Shown here: positions 51,601 to 63,395 of the stretch, piece by piece
How positions within the stretch are numbered: the stretch's first letter is position 1
Layout of the letters: each line of letters starts with the position of its first letter
NCBI RefSeq assembly: GCF_021130785.1
Contig: NC_060213.1
Span: 99,440,501-99,504,500 of the forward strand
Reading direction: 5' to 3'
DNA from: Homalodisca vitripennis
Taxonomy: Eukaryota > Arthropoda > Insecta > Hemiptera > Cicadellidae
DNA length: 64,000 bases
Position numbers and translations under genes: made by a program
Notes under the pieces: model-generated
What the model was told of the DNA's origin: nothing
The model's input: only the letters and a program-made list of their open reading frames with translations
The model's database searches: none

Positions 51601-53029
51601 TCATGATCATTGGACTATTTCCAGGGCCTAGAATTGTTCCTGAAATAATATTCAAGCAAGCAAATGTTATTAGACGTGTTGCGGCTTTTTATTAAGTAAC
51701 GAACCATGTATGATGGGTTTCTGCAATTAAATGTCCAAAAACTCCTAACATGTAATTGACAAATGTTATTAAAATTGATGCCCTTTAAACTTGTCTCGTT
51801 CCAACCGACGAAAACTGTTTAATTGGCTACTCTTACCGAATGAGCCCCTCTAATGAGATTCCTCTAATTAACAATTTTCAGCAGAGAATGAAAGATGGTG
51901 ATGCCTTACCTCCTCTGTATCATGGGCATTCAATGGGTTTCGTTAGTAGAATTTACAGAAAGCAGTAATTTTATGTAAGTTTTGTAATATTATAGTTTTT
52001 GAGCATCTATCTTAAATTGAATGACGTATGTAAATATCTTAAATCCATTAGTGACATCCAATCTCTTCTAAAGTATACCTTCCAGTAATAATTGAAAGCT
52101 ATGATACTACACAACATCATAACACATTTAAGTAATCACAGCATCGCATCCATACCTTCACAATAGAAATTAAATATTACAAGGTTGGAGATTATTTTTT
52201 TTTATAAATATTTATATAAGCATATTAATTTATATAAATGGGGATGTGTAGGATCGAATTATAAGTGGATTAAATACTTTAGAAACTTTTTCAATGTGAT
52301 TAATATAATTATTTGTGGAAATAAATAATCAACTGCAGTTACCATTCAAATAAATGTATAGTGTTCAGTCTGTTATAAAATGGTATCTAACTTATAAAAA
52401 ATAATCGAATAACTATGTAATTTTAATAGTCCAGGAGCAGAGAGCCAATTTTTATGCATAACTTGATTTGTATTCAATTCGATAGGAAAATGTGTCTTAA
52501 AAATAATTGTCAGCTACACTATTTTATTCAGAGCTCCAAAATTATATAGTTTTAAAAGGGTTAATAAAATAATGAAATACGATTACCTTAGATCGTGTTT
52601 GTTTACCTTAAGACACTTAAAACAACCGTCAGACACGTAGCCTAATTTATCTATTTATCTATTTATTTAACTTCCAACGGTCAAAAGACCAATTTACAAC
52701 GTGTTACAGTTTTACAAAGTTTCTCAAGATGACTAATACTTATACACACAAACGTAATTGCTGTTTAATTTCTCTATCTAGTTGTCTGACAAATATATAA
52801 TAATTATTATGTCTGCGGTTTTAAATTAATCAAGGTAGAAAAGATTTATGGTTTCATATTTTTAACTATTTTGGTAACCTTTTATTACAACCTCTATCAA
52901 GATAAGACAAGTTGAGGCCTATTTCTTTAGTAAGATACATTTCTCTATCGAATTTTACAGAACCCATGCCGTGTGCCTATACAGTAAAATTAGGCTACCG
53001 GTTTATAAATTATAGCAAGGTGTGAATAC
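48681..53029. other. AT-rich DNA, no gene seen
   Basis: Several plus-strand frames of 79-114 codons occur between 49374 and 50730 without a recognised domain. They overlap or are separated by stops, so this could be one decayed coding region or chance. A TTTATCTATTTATC simple run lies near 52645-52670. Confidence 0.4.
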
Positions 53030-53290
53030 GCCACACCACGTGATACATAACAAGCTTCTCTAAGGTTTATTGTAAAATTTGAATTCTCTATTTCATTTCA
53101 TTATTGACAGATAGAAGAACAGATAATCGTGCGGACAAGAACTTTGTATATTCCCTGCTAACAGAATAGAAATTGTGTTAACCTTCTAAGTAATAGGTTT
53201 CTGCCAAACTCCAATGTTTGGGTATGCACCATCATAAAATTCATTTTTGTCTATGTCAATTTTAATTTTCATACAAATTGTCAAGTCTAC
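53030..53290 (+). repeat. Dispersed repeat R, degraded, with a leading motif
   Basis: GAATACGCCACACCACGTGA leads in (also seen near 18175), then TTGACAGATAGAAGAACAGA, ATCGTGCGGACAAG, ACCTTCTAAGTAATAGGTTT, then the next unit with GGGTATGCACCATCATAAAA and TTGTCAAGTCTACAGATGAA. Confidence 0.6.
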
Positions 53291-53540
53291 AGATGAATAT
53301 ATATCTCAATATATCTTACACATGGTACATTCAAATTTTTTTATCAAATTTGGGTTTGTTGCCAATGTTAAAATGATAAAAGACTGAACACAAAATCCGC
53401 AAAAAGTAAAGTTATATGTGTTTGGATTGTTAGTCTACATATGTTAATATGCCACGTGTTAAACTATGTCATGAGCATATCTTTATTTTGTTTGATTACT
53501 TATTTATTCCTTCTGCTGTTTATCGTTGCCATACTGATTA

Positions 53541-53760
53541 CCCATTAACCAATGTAAAATATTCACTAAAGCTCAGCCAAGTTCCTAGCAGTGACTTGAA
53601 CCATCATCGAACCCAATGTTACTTATGTAGAAATGTAGCTTCATACATAATTTCATGTATGTAGTCTTGCTCGTTTTCGAGATATCGTGCAGACAGGCAG
53701 ATAGAAATTGACATTTCTTATCCCCTCAAATAATATACTTCGCTAACGCTCAGCCTAAAA
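53541..53760 (+). repeat. Dispersed repeat R, near full length
   Basis: Order of blocks: CCATTAACCAATGTAAAATA, TTCACTAAAGCTCAGCCAAG, TGAACCATCATCGAACCCAA, TTGCTCGTTTTCGAGATATC then GTGCAGACAGGCAGATAG, TTATCCCCTCAAATAATATA and CTTCGCTAACGCTCAGCC. It ends about 60 bp before the Tc1/mariner-type element. The 71-codon plus frame across it is not a gene. Confidence 0.82.
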
Positions 53761-53818
53761 TTAATAAGACAAGAATGGCTGCATAGCTAATTTTGATTAC
53801 GTCAGCATCGCTATATAC

Positions 53819-54427
53819 AGGGTGAGGCAGACCACCCGTACAGTACGTATAGCGGCCAAACCAAACGAGGTGGATTATTCGTAACAACTTAAACTCCCCT
53901 ATTTCCACCCCAAAGAATTTGGAGAAATTATTTTGAAATCTTTAAAACTCCCCAAAAGGGTAGTTTTTGGGGGGTAGGGGTGGTTTTTGGAAAATTTTCA
54001 TATGTAAAGATTTGTTGAGTTTATACCTCATTTTAAAGGTATTTCTTCACCGATTATTTTGATAAAAAAGGTTTGAACCTATCTGGCCGCTTATGTACAC
54101 CAAAACGTTAAAAAATCAGGGGTTATGTGGGTAAATTTATTGCAACTACCTGGACAAATGTAGAGAGACGATATTTTTATTCAAAACTAATGATGAGACG
54201 GCTTATCGAAAAATATCATCAAATGCCACCCTACTCCAAAATTTACACATTTTAAAAATACATCAAATTTTGAAATACTTAACAGTCTCAATCTAAAAAA
54301 AATCAAATAGCAACCTAGGTTGTGTTGTACATAATTTGAAAGGTCTTTAAAAAATAAACATTTTCTACATTATAAGTTTGTCTCTATCTGCAATGGTTAC
54401 AAAACCGTAGTACAAAAACAGATTTAT
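53819..54427. repeat. Left terminal inverted repeat (~610 bp)
   Basis: It begins CAGGGTGAGGCAGACC and matches the reverse complement of the right end with scattered substitutions and small indels as far as GTAGTACAAAAACAGAT near 54406-54422. The poly-G patch near 53968-53980 and a TATCGAAAAATATCATCAAA block are present in both arms. Confidence 0.93.
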
Positions 54428-54873
54428 AAATAATTTTACTCAATGTATTTATCATAAAATCAGTGCAATGTGCAAGTAAAAAAAGTTCTAACAGTAAACT
54501 CGTCTCTTATGTTTATGATTGAAAAAAATACTGTACCCAATTTTTAAAAGAATCTATTAAAATTTAAAAATGTATTGGAACACTGTAAACTACAATGTCT
54601 TACGATAAGTGCTGAGTTCTCTCATGAAACAGGAAAATTACCCAGTTATTAAATTAGTACATTTTGAATTATAAAAAGTTTACACTTAAATTACACAAAA
54701 TGTATAGGAGAAAAACGGTTGTTGTTTAATCATTGATGTGAGTGCCATGGAAGGAAGGAGTATCTTGTCATTATTAAAAAAGATAAACACTTCAAACTGG
54801 TTTTGAAAACAAATCTACCATGTTACAGCAGCATCAAGGTAAATTATCAATATGACAATTACCAATTATCAAA
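54428..54873. other. Transposon interior, non-coding
   Basis: AT-rich spacer between the left inverted repeat and the truncated transposase. The expected C-terminal part of the transposase should lie here but is not recognisable, which suggests deletion and replacement. Confidence 0.6.
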
Positions 54874-55683
54874 CTAAAACCAATAATAACCTAGTAACTG
54901 ACCGTAGTGTGCTGGTGACCCATCGTGCATAAACCACATACGTTGTAAGACTTCCTCAGGGATTTCGATCAATAAATTAGGCAAGTGACCAATGAGAAAG
55001 TTGATATAAACTACTCGGTCTAGGTGATCGTGAAAGAAGAATGGCTCTACAATTTTGTCACCGATAATATCGCACCAGGTATTTAGGGTGTATTACCTTT
55101 GGTTGTCCACTTCTCGCATCCAGTGTGGGTTTCCAAACGCCCAGTATCTCATATTGTGACCGTTCACTTCTCCATTACTCCTAAACGTAGCCTCGTCACC
55201 CCACAAAATGTTACGGTGAAAGTTTTGATTTTGTTGTAGTTTTTCTCGAGCCCAAAAACAAAAGTTCATTCTATGAAGGTAGTCATCTCCATGGAGTTCT
55301 TGATGTAATGACATCCTATATGGGTGCATTTTATGATCGTGAGCGATTCTTCAAACAGATCTTTGACTCATACCAGAATCAAGAGCTACTCTTCGTGTGG
55401 AATCATGCGGATTCAGTTCAAAGGCTGCCAAAACTTCGGGTGCCCTATCACTTCTCACGGGTCTAGCGAGTTCCTTTTCTTTTGTTGTGGTCAGGTTGAA
55501 AATGACCTGTTTCACGAACTCGACTAGCAAGTCTTTGAAAAACGTTCCTGGAGTGATGTTCGCGGTCTGCGTAACGTTGATCATCATCAACGTTGATCAA
55601 AGAAGAGCGGCAGGTGAGTAATTTTGGAAACATTCCCCTAACACCATAAGCATCTGGAATGCCTCTTCATTTGAGAACGGCAT
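54874..55683 (-). pseudogene. Mariner-type transposase, frameshifted and 3'-truncated
   Basis: The minus-strand start ATG at 55683 opens MPFSNEEAFQMLMVLGECFQ. The frame then breaks near 55590, continues in another frame with ADREHHSRNVFQRLASRVRE (DUF4817-type region), and shifts back to APEVLAAFELNPHDSTRRVA and LDSGMSQRSV (helix-turn-helix). After a TGA it continues with HKMHPYRMSLHQELHGDDYL and FCFWAREKL. The first catalytic aspartate is in WGDEATF (D at 55195-55197), then HNMRYWAFGNPHWMREVDNQ and a stop at 55092-55090. The second is in MHDGSPAHYG (D at 54922-54924), 91 codons from the first. The third acidic residue and its PRSPDL-type context are missing. It would normally cut and paste the element at TA sites. 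Shorter frames on either strand here are shadows. Confidence 0.93.
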
Positions 55684-56040
55684 TTTAGAACTAACAAAAC
55701 TTACACTACGTACTTTAAAAAAAATGTAAATTAATATCTACCTCATACCACGTGGTCACACGAACTTAAAAGGGATACGATAATAACAGAGATTAGATAA
55801 GAGACTAAGGAATTGGTTCCAAAGTTCTTCCAGGGGCAACTCGAGTATTTTGGGACTGTTAAAACATGAACACCGCGGTTAGATTGCTTTTGAAACATGT
55901 TACACTGATAGAAATCCTGATCGAATGTGTTTTTTACTACATTATTTAAAAACAAATTAAACTTAAAAGTCCACCTTGTTTTCCATTTGTTTCATTGAGT
56001 TTTGATATTAATACAAACTAACAGTACAATTATTAAAACA
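55684..56040. other. Transposon interior upstream of transposase
   Basis: Non-coding spacer between the transposase start and the right inverted repeat. A 70-codon minus frame (55955-55743) shows no recognisable motif. Confidence 0.55.
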
Positions 56041-56662
56041 TCTATTTTTGTACTACAGTTTTGAAACCATTGCAGATAGAGACAAACTTTAAATGTAGAA
56101 AATGTTTATTTTTTAAAGACCTTTCTAATTAATTATGTACAACACAACCTAGGTTGCTATTTGGTATTTTTTAGATTGGGGCTGTTAAGTATTTCGAAAT
56201 TCGATGTATTTTTTTAATGTGTAAATTTTGGGGTAGGGTGGCATTTGATGATATTTTTCGATAAGCCGTCTCATCATTAGTTTTGAATAAAAATATCGTC
56301 TCTCTACATTTGTGCAGGTAGTTGCAATAAATTTACCCACAAACCCCTGATTTTTTTACGTTTTGGTGTACCCTGTAGATAAGTGGCCAGATAGGTTCAA
56401 ACTTTTTGCATTAAAAGAATCGGTGAACAAATACCTTTAAAATGAGGTATAACTCAACATACCTTTACATTTGAAAATTTTCCAAAAACCAACCCTACCC
56501 CCCAAAAACTACCCTTTTGGGGAGTTTTAGAGATTTCAAAATAATTTCTCCAAATTCGTTGGGGTGGAAATGGAGGGCGGTTTAAGTTGTTACGAATAAT
56601 CTACCTCGTTTGGTTTGGCTGCTATACCTGTACGTACTGTACGGGTGGTCTGCCTCACCCTG
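56041..56662. repeat. Right terminal inverted repeat (~620 bp)
   Basis: It begins inward with ATCTATTTTTGTACTACAGT and ends GGTCTGCCTCACCCTG next to TA. It mirrors the left arm throughout, with single substitutions such as GTGCAGGTAGTTG versus the left arm's CAACTACCTGGAC. Confidence 0.93.
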
Positions 56663-56664
56663 TA

Positions 56665-58105
56665 GTTTATATAATGGTTACTGTATAACTAGGTCTTATG
56701 TAATTGTATAGTTCCTTTTGAACTCATTCAATTTCAGCTCAGTGAGGAAGGTATTGTATTCACCTCACATCTTACCAATTTCTGTATTCAATTTCTTTCT
56801 TAGTAGATCTAATAATGTACTTGTTCTGGTCATTATAAATAAAAACAGTTTCTACCAAATCGGTCACGTTTGTTTTGTTTTCAGTTTTAACAGCTATTTG
56901 AAATATGTTTTACTACCTGCATTTACCTTTTGCGGTTATATTATCATATCACAAATAAAATTTAAATTTATGAAACAATTATATTTCTATAAAAAACTTA
57001 TAGGCAGCCCACAACTTCAATTCAAAACCATTGCGAATGTTTATAAATATCTACAATAGATAACCATTAAGGACAATTAGAAAGTTCGGACATCATTCTA
57101 AGTGGCGAAATAGAGGTCATATCGACGAAAATAACATCTGAAGTGGTGATAATTCTCAATGCATTTTATTTAGAAATTAACTAGAAATGACTTTTTTCAC
57201 TTATTAAAATTTGTTTCTAAATGTCATAGCTAGATTATTGATAACTTTAGCTTTGAATATTGTCATCTGGAATCAATATTTTTTTAAGAGGGTCACTTTT
57301 TAGCGTTATTTTGTTTATTTAGACAACTGCAGTTTCAGTGTCATTTAGGAGTTTTTATTTCATATTTTTAAATTTTTAAATCATGATACAAGTCATAAAT
57401 ATGTAAAATACCAACAAGCACTCTTTTTTTATTTAAAAAAATAACCTATTAATGTAATTTGTAGACTCTGCAAGATTTTTAGGGCTTTTTGGTGGGAAAA
57501 AACCCTTACCCCTTATTGTATGTGATTGTATAAAGTAAATGTGAAATTTGCATATTTTTATTTGTATTTAATTTGTATTTTTTTATTATTTAGGATCTTT
57601 ATTTGATTGAGTTCAGTGCTGACCTGTGCTGTATTGAAAAAGTGTTATATTGTTTCTAAAATAAAACCTGTTAATATTTTTTTAACATGCAACGATATGT
57701 TATTCTACACATAACGCAGCTACGATGAGAAGGGATGATTCAATTTTAATTTTGAGCTGAAATATGCTATACAATTGACTCCTGAAATCTGGAGTGCAAA
57801 ATACATACAAGAAGTTGGTGACGAGGAATCTGAAAATGAATATTTTGCTCGTTTTGACATCTGAGAGACTTTTTGGATCTCTGTGACAGTGCCATACTTA
57901 TATAAGTGTCGTCAGGTTTCAAACGCTAAACTAAGAGGAAGGTGACCTGGAGCAAACTGAAAATTCACACAGTAATTGTAATTATTATCTTCTAATTAAT
58001 TGTGTACCTTTTTCTACACAAAGGAAAATTACCCATAGGGATTTAAATAGGGCTAAAACCCTAGAAAACCCGCTTTTTTGTTGAAAGGTAGTAGAAGTTT
58101 TTTGA
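56665..58105. other. AT-rich DNA, no gene seen
   Basis: A plus frame of 113 codons at 56718-57059 is phenylalanine/isoleucine/tyrosine-rich, as expected from AT-rich DNA, and has no recognised domain. Confidence 0.5.
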
Positions 58106-58147
58106 CTGATGAAGAATATTGCAATATTTTTGTATTTTCTTCATCAG
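58106..58147. repeat. Hairpin with 11-bp perfect stem
   Basis: CTGATGAAGAA at 58106-58116 is complementary to TTCTTCATCAG at 58137-58147. The 20-nt loop contains the palindromic ATTGCAATAT region. Orientation and function are unknown. Confidence 0.6.
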
Positions 58148-61100
58148 GGCAAAAATTCAAATTCTACTACGGCACCGGAAACAGTTGAGTTTTCGTCCAA
58201 ATTAGACTGTTTCAAAACAACAGCATTATAATTTTCTTAATAGGGGAAACAGAAAAATGTTATTACGCACCGAAAATAACTCAATTTCATTATTCTGTGA
58301 TGGTTTAAGATATTGGAATTCCAATAATCCTAACTGATTTTCAGGAGTTTTATTAGATAATTTAAAAATATTAATATAACCTACCTGTAATTCAATACGA
58401 ATTGTGACAAAGCCACGGATAACTGCTAGTCTTTCATGAGTGTTGAGTTTGAAACATCTGTTTGGAATTTAAGCGGAAGTAACAACGTTCAATAGAAGCT
58501 ATAAAGTAAAGATATAAAATATGATGTGACCCTAAAATATTTTAGCAACGGAACAGAAGGGTAGTAGTCTAGCACAACTTTTGTAATTTTACTTAGTCTT
58601 TCCACTTTCAAGGTATTGAAACTAAGATCTTCCTTTATGCTTGGCGTGTGGGTTTAGTCAGTAATCGGTTTAATCGTTTTGAAATACCGTTTGTTAGTTT
58701 AAAACTAAAGTTAAGTTTGTATTCTGTTATCAAAAATGTTTGCTTTACATATAATTAATGCATTACATCATAAACCGTAAATTCAATAGTTAAACTGACA
58801 TAATTTATTATATTCAACCCAAATTCATCTATAAGACCGCTTAACATAATAATATTTTAGAATCAAAACTTTGAAACGCTTTATGTTTATAAATATAAAG
58901 TAGTAAGTATTCTTCAAAAATAATTTGTTCACAAAAGGTATTTTATGGGTAGCGGACATTTAAAAAATACTCAAGGAAGAGGGGATAAAATTGCTTTTTA
59001 TAATGATTTCTCCACTCTGAATTTACCTAACAAGAAGGTAACGGTGTATAAAGAAGACGCCTACCTGTAAGCGACACCGTTTACATGTTGAAAAGGCCAC
59101 GAGTTCATGCAACTTTCATAACATGGGGTGTGAAAGAAACAAGACTCATCTTTCATAGTAACCTGTAACTGCGATATCGTCAGGTTCTTTACCTATTAAA
59201 TGCAAAAAACTGGGATATTTTATAATCTAGCTAGCAATTAATATGTCTCAATACCAAAATGGTGATAATAAACATGTATAGTAGATTTTTTAGCGTGATA
59301 TGGATTTATTCACTTTATAAAAAATATGTTAACGTTAGGAAACCTAGTAAGTATTGGCCTAAACTTATCATTATAACTATTCCGCTGATTACTATAATAA
59401 TGGTTAATACTATAGAAATGTTGTCAATAATGTATAACACAAAATTGGTCTAAAGTTTTAATCAGACGATCTATACTAGGTTTAAGGTTATTACTTGCAG
59501 TGGATATACAATTTAAAATTAATAAGATTGTAAGCTTTTGCTTACTGCAATAGTTTTTAAAAACCCTAACTGGTCGTGTTGAGATTAGTATATGTTCACT
59601 TTTTCTGTTTCAACATGCAAACAAATTATCAAACATGCATGAAAGTTACACAACCATTACGCTAAATATGCCAAAAATAATGAGCATTAACTTATTAACT
59701 GTATTAAATATTGGTATAAGTTTAGACGTACACAACTATTAATTTGTAATTAATTTAAACCAGATCTGGAAACTTTATGTTTCAGTTTACTATGAATCTA
59801 ACACCAGTGTATATACATGAAGGATCACCCTCGATACTGAACAATAATCAAACATTTAAGTTGCAACTAAAAAAAAGAAATTATCAGGGACTAAAGATGT
59901 GCAAAATTGTTTTAGATTTTGAACATTTCTTTAATGGGTTAGTTTTTAAGTGTTGAAATAATAAGTCGCCATAATAATTGTATTGGATTAAATACAACTG
60001 GCCTAATATGAATTAATCAGCTGTTGCTAATAAAACACATGTTTACAACAGGTGTTCTTGTAAGATTGAATCCATTACCTAGGCAAATAAAATTTGCTTA
60101 TTTGGCAGAATTCCTATGTTTAATCGCATATGTTTCCTTTCGATGACAAATATGCCTTTTTTCCTATGTAACACATTCTGATTAAAAACAATTAATATTG
60201 AAAGCAAGTTAGCTTGAAGCTTATTTGAATGTGAACTTTAAACGCTTACAATGAAATAGTTAAATTTCTATTAAATTGACGAAGTTTATAATGTTAGAAC
60301 AGAGATAAAAATGTTAAAATTTAAACTTCTGTACTCGTTTAGAATACATATATTGTGTTTATAGTGACCCCTCCCACCGTTTTAAAGTCCAAACTTTGGA
60401 CTTAGTATCGATTATAATCGCAGTATTGGTTTTACTATCAGTATTTGTAGTATCAGTAACAGTTATAGAATTCCTAATAATATAAAACCAGAACTCGAGT
60501 ATGATCCTTTAAGCCCAGCAAAATTTTAAATGTTGACAGGTCAATCAGAAAGCATTAACAAAAATGGTTTGTAATGTTACTAGGCGTTATTACTAATATA
60601 GGTAGGGCAAAAACTTTAGACAGTTGACAAATTCTGAGGATAAAAGATCATCCAGTTTCAGACATGTATTATTTATGCGTTAAAATTATTTCTTTATTTG
60701 CATGTATCCCTCTCTTTTGTAATTTAACACGTATACAAGTTATGTATTGTAAATTGAGAAGATTAAAAAATAATTTAAAAAATGTAAAAAAATAAAATTT
60801 AAAGGTAGCGATTCTTTAATAATAAATATAATAGACAATATTACTTAATCGAATTATAATTTATTTGAACGGGAATGAGAATGAAACATTTTTATGTACA
60901 TTGCTTTCTTATTTCAACAAAATTTTAATAATAACTGCGTTAAATAACTTCTGAGACCGTGATGGTCTTTGGGAATATGGTTACTATAATTTTTATACTG
61001 TATATCTAGTTACCAGTAAGGAACCTGACGATGAGGTTTTAATGATAACCAGTTAAATTGCGAGGGCCCCTAGTATGAATATAGGCTTAATATATTTTAG

Positions 61101-63395
61101 AAAATCCCTACGGGTTACGCCCGACTGGTCTCCAAAGTAGGAAAATCTCCCATCTTGGTCACAAGTTACGAAATATTATTTCAAAGGGCCTGTTTACTGT
61201 AAGCAGCTGTCCTGTGTAAACATTTTTTTAAGACAGCACAACTATATGGTTAGTTGAGTTTGCCACTATTTAGGTTTTAGTATAAATATACTTTTAACTG
61301 TAGATTTTAGACAATTTTAAGGATGCAGTGCTGTAGAGTCATGCAGATATATATATAACAAATTTGCTATCTGACTTTTACTTTAAAATTTATATAATTT
61401 TATAAAACCTATATTAGTTGTCTTTTTACAGAAGTAGGCTTCTCAAAACCGTAAATGTATGTATATTTCTTTGATCGGGATTCAAGGCAAAATCAGCTAT
61501 AAAAACAAAATACTAAGAGCGTGGTAAATTACGTACAACGCCCATAAAATGTACACATTTAGACAGATTTTCTTAATCGTGCAACAAGGTAAACTCAACT
61601 TTGATGGCAGAAATATTATTAAATTCAAAGAGAATTGCTCAGCCTTACGTGCAAAGCCTACGAAATTGCTGGCGAAGTCGCGGGTAAGTGCTAGTTGCTT
61701 ATAAAATGCAAATTGGATCTTAGCTCTTGAATTATCACGTCTGGTATTATTCCTCAGAAAGAATTTCACTGCTTCTTGGATATAATCCAGTATAATATAG
61801 TCCAGTATATTCATGTATGTGCGAAACCTTCCTCTTGCCACATTCACTCATCCCTAGGCAATGTCTCGTGGGGATTGTAAAGCTCACTTCATTTATGCTA
61901 GACCATGTGCAATAGTTGTATTTGTATTACATTGTTTGACCTTTTAAAGACATGTGTCAAGTATTACACTTATTTAAATGCTTGAGTGTGTTCTCTATTT
62001 CTTCGGCAGCAATTCCAACAAAGCATTTTATAAAAATAATAATACCTTGCATCTGTACCCAGTGAGGTCCCTTGTGAGAAATCCCTTGCTTCAGAACCTG
62101 TTATGTTCGTCTGTACCTGAAAATATGGCCATATTCGTGTCTAAGTGGGAGAAGCGTTGTGTTAAATACATGAGTAACATATGTTCGGTCATAAGGTATT
62201 GAAATGAGAGTAATAATTTAATTGATCATAGCAAATAATTGAGTTCTTCACAATTGATATTTATAAACAAGAAAAGTGAGTAAAAGTTAGCATAGAAAAT
62301 TATTTTATTCACATGACGGATACTTAGATAAAAATGCACAGAAAGAGCATGTGTACATATTCCATAGAAAAATAATAAAAAATATGTAATTAGTAATGTA
62401 CATAATAATCCTATCTTAACATTACAGGTATTTTGAAACCTATTTTAACAACCAACATAATATTAATTAAATATATTAAAATACAACTATAAAGTTGCCA
62501 ATTACTTATTTAACGATAATACAAGAAAACAAAAAGAGATAATAAATAGTAAAAAATTTTAAATAATTTTTAAATTATTTATTATAAATGTTTTTTTTTC
62601 CATGTAATCCTTTGATAATTGGATTATAATTGGATTTGGGAATTATTGGATTATAATATTTTTAAGTTTTTCAATTAACCAAGTACATCTCGGATTTACT
62701 ATTCTGGATAAAGCTTAAATTATTTTACTATAGATTACTGTGTAGAAACAATTATAATATACCGAAGTAAAAAAGGGTGTGCACCAATAAATAAATCTTA
62801 CCCTTTTGAGCTGCCAGTGATCATTTATTGCAAAGCCCTGAAAGTATGTATCGATACTTGTACGAGACGAATCGCTGACTAACTCCTTAAGATACAGTTC
62901 TACATACTGAACACTTCCCCTTATGTTACCCAAAGGCTCCCAAATGAATTTTCTTAAAAGAAATATCCTCTTTTAATTGGGCAACCACATATCTGGCTAC
63001 GTTAAGTAAGGATGAATAACTTAAATGCTGACCACGAAGTCCTTGACATCGAAATCCTTGAGCACTCAAACTTCGCTACTAGCAAGAACTGTATTACTTG
63101 TATCATTTATTGTATAACACGTCAATATTAACATTTAACCGAAATTCACGGCTTAGTAAGCATTATGTAACTCAAAATTAATACTTATACATTGGGGCTG
63201 AAACATGTCAATTTAGGATAATGGACATTAACACATCCATACGAAGTTGAATGTTTAGCTCAGAAACGTTGAAGATGTTTGTTTTATCGTACTATCAAAT
63301 ATTGCAATATACGGAATAGTAAGTAAGTAACGTTATATGTTTTCCAAAATATTATTATAATATATTTATTACGCATACAATGGTGGGGTTTAAGG
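58148..63395. other. AT-rich DNA, no gene seen
   Basis: No gene can be supported. The longest frame is a 116-codon minus frame at 61847-61497 in slightly less AT-rich DNA, containing FLRNNTRRDNSRAKIQFAFY, for which I know no family. Repeated ATTGGATTATAAT units lie near 62618-62660. Confidence 0.45.

Larger units (their letters stand above)
53819..56662 (-). mobile_element. Tc1/mariner-type transposon with ~600-bp inverted repeats
   Basis: The element of 2844 bp is bounded by TA duplications (53817-53818 and 56663-56664), the target site of the Tc1/mariner superfamily. Its ends are CAGGGTGAGGCAGACCACCC and the exact complement. The inverted repeats extend about 610-620 bp inward. Between them is a minus-strand transposase pseudogene truncated before its last catalytic residue. 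The copy is therefore non-autonomous, though intact termini might still be mobilised by a related transposase. The wording of the protein suggests the insect group whose transposases start with a DUF4817-type N-terminal domain. Confidence 0.95.

Noticed and set aside
55324..55621. Plus-strand frames inside the transposon
   Set aside because: They are antisense shadows of the minus-strand transposase.
56718..57059. 113-codon plus frame resembling a membrane protein
   Set aside because: Its hydrophobic Phe/Ile/Tyr content is what AT-rich DNA gives by chance, and no family motif is seen.
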